Assembly (NCBI RefSeq): GCF_031082345.1
Contig: NZ_JAVHLH010000049.1
Coordinates: 1 to 13,647, forward strand
DNA length: 13,647 nucleotides
Source: Brevundimonas sp.
GTDB taxonomy: Bacteria > Pseudomonadota > Alphaproteobacteria > Caulobacterales > Caulobacteraceae
Direction: 5' to 3'
Part shown: piece by piece, positions 1 through 6,735 of the stretch
Numbering within the stretch: the first letter of the stretch is position 1
Layout of the letters: every line of letters begins with the position of its first letter
The notes under the pieces: model-generated
The model's input: the letters and a program-made list of their open reading frames with translations, nothing else
What the model was told of the DNA's origin: nothing
Databases searched by the model: none
Translations under genes and position numbers: made by a program

Positions 1-61
1 CGAGCGCGGGCGTCGGCGCGGGGGCGCCGGTCAGGTCGAGGGAGAGGTCGTCGAGCGGCAT
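1..61 (-). CDS. Start of an unidentified gene downstream in the T2SS operon (partial)
   Basis: An ATG at 61-59 opens a minus-strand frame that stays open to the window edge and encodes about 20 residues beginning MPLDDLSLDLTG, followed by Ala/Pro-rich sequence. It overlaps the end of the preceding pseudopilin gene by 31 bases, in keeping with the overlaps throughout this operon. No clear Shine-Dalgarno sequence precedes it, so translational coupling is likely if it is real. The position after the minor pseudopilins would suit a remaining T2SS component such as GspL, GspC or GspN, but the visible residues do not identify a family. The call rests on position and the open frame only. Confidence 0.4.
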   Translation of the reverse strand, partial: MPLDDLSLDLTGAPAPTPAL

Positions 62-438
62 GATTGGCTGACGGTATCGTATTCGCAGCGTTCGGGAAGG
101 CCGCACCGGTAGCGAACCTTCGCCTTATCGTTGACCGGGACCGTTCCGGCCTCGGGCGGCCGACACCGCGGCGCGGTTCGCTCGGCCAGGCCGGCCTGGG
201 AGAGGGCGAGCCGATGACTGGCGCGGGCGAGCGCGGAGTATCCGGCGCTGACGCCGACCAGCAGGATCGAGGCGACGGTCATGGCGATCATCAGTTCAAG
301 GACGCTGTAACCGGCGCGGGCGGCACGACGGCCTCGACGACCAGGTCCGGACCGAAGCGGCGGTCGACGACTATGTGCAGCCGCCGCGCCACGGACGGAA
401 CCTCGTCCGTACCGGCGCTGGTGCTGGTGTAGGTCCAT
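31..438 (-). CDS. Short minor pseudopilin (GspH/GspJ-like) with long Arg-rich leader
   Basis: A 135-residue prepilin-like protein, probably a minor component of the T2SS pseudopilus tip. The class-III signal is clear: RAG|YSVLELMIAMTV, with cleavage after Gly43, Tyr at +1, the conserved Glu at +5, and then a hydrophobic helix (about residues 44-70). The mature part is only about 92 residues, shorter than usual for GspJ or GspH, and has Cys residues near the C-terminus (RYRCGLPERC). ATG 438 is the only ATG, GTG or TTG start upstream of the signal in this frame. A GGGGGA motif lies 5 bases before it and supports the choice. This gives an unusual 43-residue, strongly Arg-rich leader and a 148-base overlap with the preceding gspI-like gene. 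The family (H versus J) cannot be settled from the sequence. Confidence 0.65.
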   Translation of the reverse strand: MDLHQHQRRYGRGSVRGAAAAHSRRPPLRSGPGRRGRRAARAGYSVLELMIAMTVASILLVGVSAGYSALARASHRLALSQAGLAERTAPRCRPPEAGTVPVNDKAKVRYRCGLPERCEYDTVSQSCRSTTSPST

Positions 439-686
439 GATCGTCCCCCGGTCTCTCCGGCCTGTTGTCCATCGGGACGCTCGCCCGCGTAAAGGTCCTC
501 GTAGAGATCGTCGGCGATCCTCATCGCCGTCAAGCGATCTCGGGCCTGGGCCATGCGCGATACGGCGTTGGATGCCAGCGCTACGGCGGCGGCCACCGCC
601 AGCACCGTGATCGCCAGGGCCACCATTGCATCGATGGTCAGGTAGCCGCCGCGGGGGCCGTCCGCTTTACAGGGCAACGGCGTCAC
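291..686 (-). CDS. gspI: T2SS minor pseudopilin GspI-like
   Basis: A 131-residue prepilin-like protein. The leader ends RGG|YLTIDAMVALAITV: cleavage after Gly14, then a hydrophobic helix to about residue 40. MVALAI after position +5 is typical of GspI. Position +5 is Asp rather than the usual Glu. The rest has the expected GspI layout: a helix (AQARDRLTAMRIADDLYEDL), a central Trp-containing beta strand (RSWTYTS) and a C-terminal strand pair (RRLHIVVDRR). GspI belongs to the H-I-J-K tip complex that initiates pseudopilus assembly in the inner membrane. The start overlaps the end of gspF by 20 bases, so translation is probably coupled. The 3' end overlaps the next pseudopilin gene deeply. GspI is the best fit by length and order, but GspH or GspJ is not excluded. 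Confidence 0.72.
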   Translation of the reverse strand: MTPLPCKADGPRGGYLTIDAMVALAITVLAVAAAVALASNAVSRMAQARDRLTAMRIADDLYEDLYAGERPDGQQAGETGGRSWTYTSTSAGTDEVPSVARRLHIVVDRRFGPDLVVEAVVPPAPVTASLN

Positions 687-1857
687 CCACGGCCAGCAGT
701 CCCTGGAACACCATCATGGTGATCAAACCGACCATGGCCCCGACGACGATGATGACCAGAGGGGTGAGGACGGACAACACCCGCTCGATCGCTTCCTGGG
801 CGCGTGCCCCCAGAAGCGCCGAGCCGTCATTCAGCGCCGCCGCGACCTGCCCGGAGTGCTCGCCCATCAGGACGTAGTGGATCAGGTCCGGCGGGCAGGC
901 GGGGACGCGTCGCAAGACTTCCGACAGCCGGACGCCCTCCATCAGCCGCTCGTCCTGGGCGGCGAGGGCGCGACTGAGCGAGGTGATCGTCACCGGCTCG
1001 CGGGCCAGTCTCCAGGCGGGGGCCAGAGGGACGCCGGCCTGGAGCATGACGGCCAGGCGGGAGGCGAGGTTGGCGAAGACGAAGTCGCGGAGCGGCGAAC
1101 GTTTGCCGCGCATCAGCAGGCGGGCGACCAGGTCGCCGGCGGCTCGACGCAGGGGGGCGATCAGCGCCACTCCAATGGTGAGTGCCGCTGTCGCCGCAGC
1201 CAGTATGGGCATCAGGAAACGGACCACGGCGCCGAAAGTCAGCACCGCCTGGGTCTGGGGCGGAATGTCGCCGCCCATTCCCGCGAACGCCGGTTCAAGC
1301 GAGGGGAGCACAGCGTAGGCGTAGATGGCGATGGAGCCAAAGGCCACCAGGATGACGAAGGCCGGATAGAGGCACAGGGTGACCAGCCGCTTCTTCAGCT
1401 GGTCGGCGGCGGCGAGCGAACGGGCGCCCGCGGCCAGCACCTCGCTCTGGCGGCCCGAGGCTTCGCCGCCTCGCGCCAAGGCCTGCAGGAAGCGGGCGGG
1501 CGCGCCATCGGCGGCCTCCAGCGCGCGGGACAGGGGCTCGCCGGCGATCAGCCGCTGGCGCACCTCACGGGCGATGGCGCTCATCCGTGCTGTTTCACGG
1601 GTTTCCAGCAGGGCGAGCGCCTGCGCCAGGGCCATGCCGCTGTTCATCAGCTGGGCCAGGTCGCGACCGAAGCGCGCCGCTTCGGCGTCGGTCAGGCGTA
1701 GGCGACCCTGGTGCTGGAGCAGCGCCGGACGGATGGCGAGCGGGTGAAGACGGGCCTCCACCAGACGGTCGCGCAAGACGGCCGCCTCCGCCGCATAGCT
1801 GACCCCGCGGTGACGGCGCCCGTCCGCGCCGAGCGCTATATAGCGGAAGGCCTTCAT
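667..1857 (-). CDS. gspF: T2SS inner-membrane platform protein GspF
   Basis: A 396-residue polytopic protein of the GspF/PilC family, which forms the inner-membrane platform and couples the GspE ATPase to pseudopilus assembly. It has the typical length and opens with MKAFRYIALGADG, as GspF proteins do. Two T2SSF domains are visible, at about residues 65-185 and 265-390. Each has the family helical pattern (FGRDLAQLMNSGMALAQALA in the first, LASRLAVMLQAGVPLAPAW in the second). Membrane segments lie near 160-182, 213-235 and 365-388. The second domain has the GEHSGQVAAAL motif, matching the usual GE.SG signature; the first has GGEASGRQSEVL. The ATG overlaps the gspE stop as ATGA, so the two are co-translated. 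Nothing looks truncated. Confidence 0.95.
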   Translation of the reverse strand: MKAFRYIALGADGRRHRGVSYAAEAAVLRDRLVEARLHPLAIRPALLQHQGRLRLTDAEAARFGRDLAQLMNSGMALAQALALLETRETARMSAIAREVRQRLIAGEPLSRALEAADGAPARFLQALARGGEASGRQSEVLAAGARSLAAADQLKKRLVTLCLYPAFVILVAFGSIAIYAYAVLPSLEPAFAGMGGDIPPQTQAVLTFGAVVRFLMPILAAATAALTIGVALIAPLRRAAGDLVARLLMRGKRSPLRDFVFANLASRLAVMLQAGVPLAPAWRLAREPVTITSLSRALAAQDERLMEGVRLSEVLRRVPACPPDLIHYVLMGEHSGQVAAALNDGSALLGARAQEAIERVLSVLTPLVIIVVGAMVGLITMMVFQGLLAVGDAVAL

Positions 1858-3593
1858 CGATCGGCGACGCGCCAGGCGTCACCCCAGTCGAGCAGGCCGT
1901 CAGCCGACTGTTCGAGCGCATCCTGCCGCAGGGTGGCGTGGCCAGGTTGTCCGGCGAGATGCCGACGCAGGACCGAGGCGTGGGCGCCCGACCCGATCAG
2001 CTCGCCCAGTTCCGGCGTGCAGATCATGAGCTCGCTCACCGCCCGCCGGCCGCGCCGGCCCGTCTGGCCGCAGGCTGGACAGCCCTGGGCGCGGCCGACG
2101 GAAGCGGGGCGTGTGGCGAGCCCGGCGTCGCGCAGGGCCGCCGTCTCCTCGGCGTCCAGTGGGGTGGTCGTCTTGCAGCTCTGGCAGAGCTGGGCGGCGA
2201 GGCGTTGGGCCATGACGCCGATAAGGGCGTCGCCGAGCAGGTAGCGTTCGACCCCCATGTCGATCAGGCGTGACGGCGTGGTGGCGGCGTCATTGGTGTG
2301 CACGGTCGCCAGCACGAGGTGACCGGTGAGGCTGGCCTGCACGGCGAGGCGCGCGGTCTCCGCATCGCGGATTTCGCCGACCAGGATGACGTCGGGGTCA
2401 TGGCGGAGAAAGGAGCGCAAGGCCGTCGAGAAGGTGAAGCCGGCTGCCTCGTTGACCTGGCTCTGCAGGATGTCCTCGAACACATATTCGACCGGGTCCT
2501 CGACGGTCAGGATCTTGTTCCGGGAAGAGGCGAGCTGGCGCAGACCGGCGTAGAGGGTGGTGGTCTTGCCGCTGCCGGTCGGGCCGGTCACCAGCAGCAG
2601 ACCGTGGCTGCGGTTCAGGAGTTGGCTGACGCCCGCAGCGACGGCCGGACGCAAACCGAGCCTCTCGAGCGAATAGTCGACGTCGCGCCGGGTCAGAAGG
2701 CGCACCACCAAAGATTCTCCGAACACCGTCGGCGCCGTCGAGATGCGCACATCGACCGGCACGCCGCGGACGTTGATCGTGGTCCGTCCGTCCTGGGGCG
2801 CGCGGCGTTCCGCCACGTCCAGGTCAGACAGCACCTTGATCCGCGCGATCAGGGCCGGACCGATATCCACGCCCAGTCGATCCTGATCCTGCAGATCGCC
2901 ATCGATGCGGAAACGGACGCGGGTATGGTCGATTTTCTGCTCGATGTGCACATCCGAGGCGTTGAGCAGGAAGGCGCGCTCGAGGATCTGTTCGGACAGC
3001 CGGACGACGGGCGCGTCCCGCGCTATGTCCTTGAGCCGTTCGGCGTCGTCCAGCCAGGTTGCGGTCGACGGGGCAGAGCCGGCGGCTTCTTCCAGAGCCG
3101 GTTCGGCGACGTCCTGCACACGCCGCCAGGCGCTGAGGGTGATGGTGCGAACTGGCGCGTCCCGTCCCAGCGCGAACCGCAGGGCGTCGCGGGTGGTCGG
3201 ATCGCCGGGGTCGACGAGCCCGAGACACCAACCCCCGTCCCCGTCGTCCATGGCGACGGCGTAGCGGTCCTGCAGAAACCGCACGCTCAGTCCGGGAAGT
3301 TCGACGAGTTCGATCGGCGATCCATCGGGCCATACCGGCGCGTCATGCAAGGTTTCGCAGGCCTGCGCGATCGAGTCCTCGGTGGCGAGGCCGAGCAGGC
3401 TCAGGGCCACGGCGAGGGGCTGGCCCGACGCTGCGCTGGCGCGCCGGGCGCGCTCCATCGCACTGCCGCTCAGCGCGAGCGCTTCGGCCAGTTCCGGTCG
3501 CGCAGGATTCGGCGCCGGCAGTTCGAACTCGTCCGCAGATTGAACCATGTGAACGCCGTGGACTCGGCTCCCGCTCCCCGTATAGTCGACCAT
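1854..3593 (-). CDS. gspE: T2SS assembly ATPase GspE
   Basis: A hexameric cytoplasmic ATPase of the GspE/PilB family that powers pseudopilus extension through GspF and GspL. In the 579-residue reading, residues 30-160 form an N1E-like domain. The N2E/RecA core carries Walker A (GPTGSGKT, 337-344), the Asp box (TVEDPVEY, 363-370), Walker B (DPDVILVGEIRD, 399-410) and the His box (LATVHTNDA, 428-436). Two CxxC pairs (Cys470/473 and Cys505/508) form the zinc-binding motif typical of GspE. All catalytic motifs look intact. The start is uncertain: ATG 3593 gives the longest form, while ATG 3548 (Met16) would leave room for divergent promoters. Neither has a convincing Shine-Dalgarno sequence. It is the first gene of the leftward operon. 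Confidence 0.95.
   Translation of the reverse strand: MVDYTGSGSRVHGVHMVQSADEFELPAPNPARPELAEALALSGSAMERARRASAASGQPLAVALSLLGLATEDSIAQACETLHDAPVWPDGSPIELVELPGLSVRFLQDRYAVAMDDGDGGWCLGLVDPGDPTTRDALRFALGRDAPVRTITLSAWRRVQDVAEPALEEAAGSAPSTATWLDDAERLKDIARDAPVVRLSEQILERAFLLNASDVHIEQKIDHTRVRFRIDGDLQDQDRLGVDIGPALIARIKVLSDLDVAERRAPQDGRTTINVRGVPVDVRISTAPTVFGESLVVRLLTRRDVDYSLERLGLRPAVAAGVSQLLNRSHGLLLVTGPTGSGKTTTLYAGLRQLASSRNKILTVEDPVEYVFEDILQSQVNEAAGFTFSTALRSFLRHDPDVILVGEIRDAETARLAVQASLTGHLVLATVHTNDAATTPSRLIDMGVERYLLGDALIGVMAQRLAAQLCQSCKTTTPLDAEETAALRDAGLATRPASVGRAQGCPACGQTGRRGRRAVSELMICTPELGELIGSGAHASVLRRHLAGQPGHATLRQDALEQSADGLLDWGDAWRVADR
3559..3586 (+). promoter_or_regulatory. Candidate sigma70-type promoter for the gspG-gspD operon
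   Basis: TGGACT (3559-3564) and TATAGT (3581-3586), 16 bases apart, resemble -35 and -10 boxes. They would start transcription near 3593, giving a leader of about 28 bases before the preferred gspG start at 3622. An imperfect palindrome centred on GTCGAC (TATAGTCGACCATA, 3581-3594) covers the -10 box and could serve as an operator. The elements lie inside the longest gspE reading frame, which is one reason to doubt that gspE starts at 3593. This is a visual match only. Confidence 0.3.
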
Positions 3594-3610
3594 AAGTAGC
3601 GCGTTGGTTC

Positions 3611-3616
3611 GGGGGG
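3611..3616 (+). promoter_or_regulatory. G-run ribosome-binding site deciding the gspG start
   Basis: GGGGGG lies 5 bases upstream of TTG 3622 and nothing comparable precedes TTG 3604. It therefore favours 3622 as the gspG start. G-runs at the same 5-base spacing precede the starts at 438 (minus strand) and 8079 (plus strand). Confidence 0.5.
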
Positions 3617-3621
3617 AACCA

Positions 3622-4080
3622 TTGGGAAATCAAGAATTGAGGGTCGCGCGAAGACGCCAGGGGCGCCGCGCCGGCTACACCCTGACCGAGATGTTGGTGG
3701 TGCTGGTCATCATCGGCCTGATCAGCGCCATCGTCGTGCCGCAGACCCTGGGGCAGATGGATCGGGCAAAGGTGCGCGCCGCACGACTCAAGATGGAAAG
3801 CGTCGCCGCGGCGCTCGAGATGTATTCGGCGGATCTGGCCCGTTACCCGACCGCCGAAGAAGGGCTGGCAGCGCTGATGGACCCGCCGGAGGGCGTCGCG
3901 GAATGGGCTGGCCCCTATCTGTCGGATCCGGCGCTGACAAAGGACCCGTGGGGCCGGGCGGTTGTCTATGCCCCGCCGGCCGCGCCCGGGGACCGGTTCA
4001 AGCTGACCAGCTACGGCGCCGACGGCGCGCCAGGCGGCTCGGGCTTCAAGCGCGACATCGTCCTGCAGGCGACCCCATGA
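3622..4080 (+). CDS. gspG: T2SS major pseudopilin GspG
   Basis: The major subunit of the T2SS pseudopilus, processed by a prepilin peptidase at the inner membrane. From TTG 3622 it is 152 residues: an 18-residue basic leader ending GRRAG, then YTLTEMLVVLVIIGLISAIV with Glu at +5. The periplasmic part carries the GspG hallmarks in order: YPTAEEGLAAL, KDPWGRAVVYAPP and SYGADGAPGG, the last being the loop region that binds calcium in known GspG proteins. TTG 3604 would add 6 residues but has no ribosome-binding site. The stop overlaps the gspD start as ATGA, so the two are coupled. It is first in the rightward T2SS operon, divergent from gspE. Confidence 0.95.
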   Translation: MGNQELRVARRRQGRRAGYTLTEMLVVLVIIGLISAIVVPQTLGQMDRAKVRAARLKMESVAAALEMYSADLARYPTAEEGLAALMDPPEGVAEWAGPYLSDPALTKDPWGRAVVYAPPAAPGDRFKLTSYGADGAPGGSGFKRDIVLQATP

Positions 4081-6095
4081 TCCGATCTCCTCGCCTGGCC
4101 CTTCTGACTGGATTGGCTCTTTTGGCCGGCTGCGAAACCTCGCGGGGCATTCGCTCCGACCTGGCGGTGATCCCGCAGAACCGGCCGGCGGCGTCCGGTC
4201 CGGTCGCGCCCGATGCTCCGGCTCCCGATGATCCGGCTGCTTCCGCCTGGCGCATCGAGAGTCAGGCTCTTCCACCGGTCGATTCGGCCGCGCAGCGCTC
4301 GGTGGAGCGGTCCTTCAACGTCGTGTTCGATCAGGCGCCCGTCGCCGCCATCGCGGACGCGGTGCTCGGCCAGTCGCTGCGACGCTCCTACCGGCTCGAC
4401 CCGTCGGTTCAGGGCAGCCTGACCCTTAGTCTGACCGGACGGATGAGCGAGGCCCAGGCGCTTGCGACATTCGACCGGGCGCTGCGCAGCGTCAGCGCTG
4501 CGCTGGTGGCCGAGGGACAGGGTTTTGCGATCGTGCCGGCGGCCCAGGCGGCGCGCCTCAACGCGCCCCCGGTCGCTGCACAGGACGGAGCCGAAATCCT
4601 CGCCGGTTCGGCCGTTTATCAGGCCCGCTCGATCGGCGCGGCCGAGATCGCTCGTCTGCTCGAACCGTTGGCTGGGGACGGCGCAACGGTGCGCGCCGAT
4701 CCGGGCCGGGAGCAAGTGTTCATCTCCGGCGATCCGATGACGGTCAACGCCTTGGTGCGGACCGCCCGGTCGCTGGATGTAGACTGGCTGCAGGGCAAGA
4801 GTCTGCAGTTCTTCCCGGTTCGGTACGCCAGCCCCACCGATATCGCCTCCGAAATCCAGCAGGTATTTGGCGGTCCCGACGGGCCCATGGGCAGCCAGAT
4901 CCAGTTCATCGAATTGAATCGGCTGAACGGCCTGCTGGTGATCGCCCGGTCGCCGGCCGGTCTCGACCGCGCGGCGGAATGGATTCAGCGCTTCGATCGC
5001 GCTCCACCGCCGGCGTCACGGCGCCTGCGGTCCATTCCGCTCGCCAATCTCGAAGCCGACCAGTTCGTCACCACCCTGTCGGCGCTGTTGGGTACGGGTT
5101 CGGGCGCGCCGCACACGACTGCAGGCGGCCAGGAGGCTCCTCCCGCGCCAACGCCGGATGCGCCGGGGGGCGCACCTACGCTCGCCGCGGCCGCCGGCGC
5201 AGCGGGCGCCCTGAGATTGACCGCGGACGCCCGGACCAACTCCCTGATCCTGCTGGCCGACGATGCGGAGTACCGCAATGTGCTCGACATAGTACGCGAG
5301 CTCGACGCCCCGCCGCCGCAGGTGCTGATCGAAGCGACCATTGCGGAAGTGACCCTGAACGACCGGCTGCGCTTCGGCGTGCAGTGGTTCTTTGACGACA
5401 ATGATCTGACCGGGGGCTTCTCATCCGGCTCCGACGACGCCGCCGCGTCCAGCTTCCCGGGCTTCTCCCTGCGCTACCTCGACCTCGACGTTCGCGCGGT
5501 GCTCAACGCCTTGTCCACCGTGACCGATGTGGAGCTGATCTCAACGCCCCGGATTCTGGTACTTTCCAACGAGAGCGCGGAGCTTCAGGTCGGCGACCAG
5601 GTGCCGATCATCACCCAGACGGCCGTAGGGCTGAACGATGACAGCCGTGTTCTGAACAGCGTCCAGTACCGCGACACTGGCGTGGTCCTGTCCGTGACCC
5701 CGCGGGTGAGCGAAAGCGGGCGGATGTTTATCCAGATCGAACAGGAGGTCAGCGAGGTCGCGGGCACCACCACCTCCGACATCGATTCTCCGACCATCCA
5801 GCAGCGCCGTCTCAGTACGCGCATCCAGGTGGAGGATGGGCAGCTGGTCGTGCTCGGTGGCCTGCTCAGGTCCAGCCGAAGCCTGGGCGACACCGGCGTC
5901 CCCTATCTCAGCCGCATCCCCGCGCTCGGTGCCCTGTTCCGGTCGCGCGACACCACCCAGCGCCAGACGGAATTGGTCATGTTCTTGCGGCCGACTGTCA
6001 TCCGGGCTCGCTCGGACATCGACGCGGTGACCAACGAGATGGTGGGGCGTCTTCAGGCGCTGGGCTTGCCCGTTGAAACGCCCCCGGCCCGTTGA
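4077..6095 (+). CDS. gspD: T2SS outer-membrane secretin GspD, lipoprotein type
   Basis: A 672-residue secretin that forms the outer-membrane channel of the T2SS. The start at 4077 overlaps the gspG stop as ATGA and yields a lipoprotein signal peptide (LALLAGC, lipidated Cys19), so longer upstream starts in this frame are wrong. After a Pro/Ala-rich linker come the N0 domain (about 78-160), N1 to N3 repeats (about 178-410) and the secretin barrel (about 414-645). N3 contains an Ala/Pro/Gly-rich insert at about 340-378. The barrel shows ELISTPRILVLSNESAELQV, VGDQVPIIT and VPYLSRIPALGALFRS, all family signatures. A lipidated secretin is known from HxcQ of Pseudomonas aeruginosa, where the lipid removes the need for a pilotin; the same is inferred here. 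The 3' end overlaps the next gene by 23 bases. Confidence 0.96.
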   Translation: MIRSPRLALLTGLALLAGCETSRGIRSDLAVIPQNRPAASGPVAPDAPAPDDPAASAWRIESQALPPVDSAAQRSVERSFNVVFDQAPVAAIADAVLGQSLRRSYRLDPSVQGSLTLSLTGRMSEAQALATFDRALRSVSAALVAEGQGFAIVPAAQAARLNAPPVAAQDGAEILAGSAVYQARSIGAAEIARLLEPLAGDGATVRADPGREQVFISGDPMTVNALVRTARSLDVDWLQGKSLQFFPVRYASPTDIASEIQQVFGGPDGPMGSQIQFIELNRLNGLLVIARSPAGLDRAAEWIQRFDRAPPPASRRLRSIPLANLEADQFVTTLSALLGTGSGAPHTTAGGQEAPPAPTPDAPGGAPTLAAAAGAAGALRLTADARTNSLILLADDAEYRNVLDIVRELDAPPPQVLIEATIAEVTLNDRLRFGVQWFFDDNDLTGGFSSGSDDAAASSFPGFSLRYLDLDVRAVLNALSTVTDVELISTPRILVLSNESAELQVGDQVPIITQTAVGLNDDSRVLNSVQYRDTGVVLSVTPRVSESGRMFIQIEQEVSEVAGTTTSDIDSPTIQQRRLSTRIQVEDGQLVVLGGLLRSSRSLGDTGVPYLSRIPALGALFRSRDTTQRQTELVMFLRPTVIRARSDIDAVTNEMVGRLQALGLPVETPPAR

Positions 6096-6735
6096 GTCTC
6101 TCAGGCGCGAGGGGTATGTTTCCCTGCTCGCCATGTCGTTCGCCCTGGGGCTCGCCATTTTCGGCGGCGCCCTGGCGGTGGGCCTGCGGACCTATCTCGC
6201 GGCCTCGGTCGATCAGACGCGCGAGATTCGCACCCGTATCGCTTTGGAAAGCGCCGCGGCGACGGTGCTCGGCGAACTGGCGGCGGGCGGCCGGCTGGCG
6301 GCGGAGGCCGAGAGAATCCTGAGCGGCGACGGTCAACAGGTCCTCGTCATGCTCCCCGGGATGAAGGTGGACCTGGCGTCAGACCCGCCTGATGCGGTTG
6401 CGGAGGGCACTCGGGAGGTCGGGCTCGACATCGACCCGATATTCTCGGCCGCCGCCGGCGGACTGGCGCTGGTGTCGGCCCATCACCGCCTGAGTGCGAC
6501 GCAGGAGGACTGCCTGCGGAGGGTTTTCACCTACGGACGCGGCGGAGCGCCCCGACTTGAGGTTGGTGGACTGGAAGACCCCGAGGTACGGGCCGGAGAT
6601 CAGGTCGATTTGCGGGTTTACGCGAAAGGCGAGCTCGGCCATGTCTTGTGGCTACGGGCGCGTTTCACCGGCGGCGAGACCGGCTGGCGAATTCACGACT
6701 ATCGACGCCTCAATGGGGTCGAGACCTGCCCTTAG
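6073..6735 (+). CDS. GspK-like prepilin / T2SS-associated protein
   Basis: A 220-residue protein starting at TTG 6073 inside the end of gspD. The N-terminus reads LRREG|YVSLLAMSFALGLAIF: a basic leader, a Gly at the cleavage position (14), and a hydrophobic helix to about residue 38. Position +5 is Leu instead of Glu. Lack of Glu+5 is a known feature of GspK, the largest minor pseudopilin, which caps the tip complex. The following helix (RTRIALESAAATVLGELA) also resembles GspK. However, GspK is usually near 300 residues, and I do not see its full helical domain. The C-terminal half is a small unassigned beta-rich region ending with Cys219. Its place in an operon with gspG and gspD supports a T2SS role. 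The exact family is uncertain. Confidence 0.65.
   Translation: MKRPRPVESLRREGYVSLLAMSFALGLAIFGGALAVGLRTYLAASVDQTREIRTRIALESAAATVLGELAAGGRLAAEAERILSGDGQQVLVMLPGMKVDLASDPPDAVAEGTREVGLDIDPIFSAAAGGLALVSAHHRLSATQEDCLRRVFTYGRGGAPRLEVGGLEDPEVRAGDQVDLRVYAKGELGHVLWLRARFTGGETGWRIHDYRRLNGVETCP

Noticed and set aside
2298..3599. Plus-strand open frame (433 codons) antisense to gspE
   Set aside because: gspE has all Walker, Asp, His and CxxC motifs on the minus strand. The antisense product has none and no credible start context.
3903..4076. Upstream extension of gspD by 58 codons
   Set aside because: It would overlap gspG in another frame and bury the lipoprotein signal peptide inside the protein. The ATGA junction at 4077 is the natural start.
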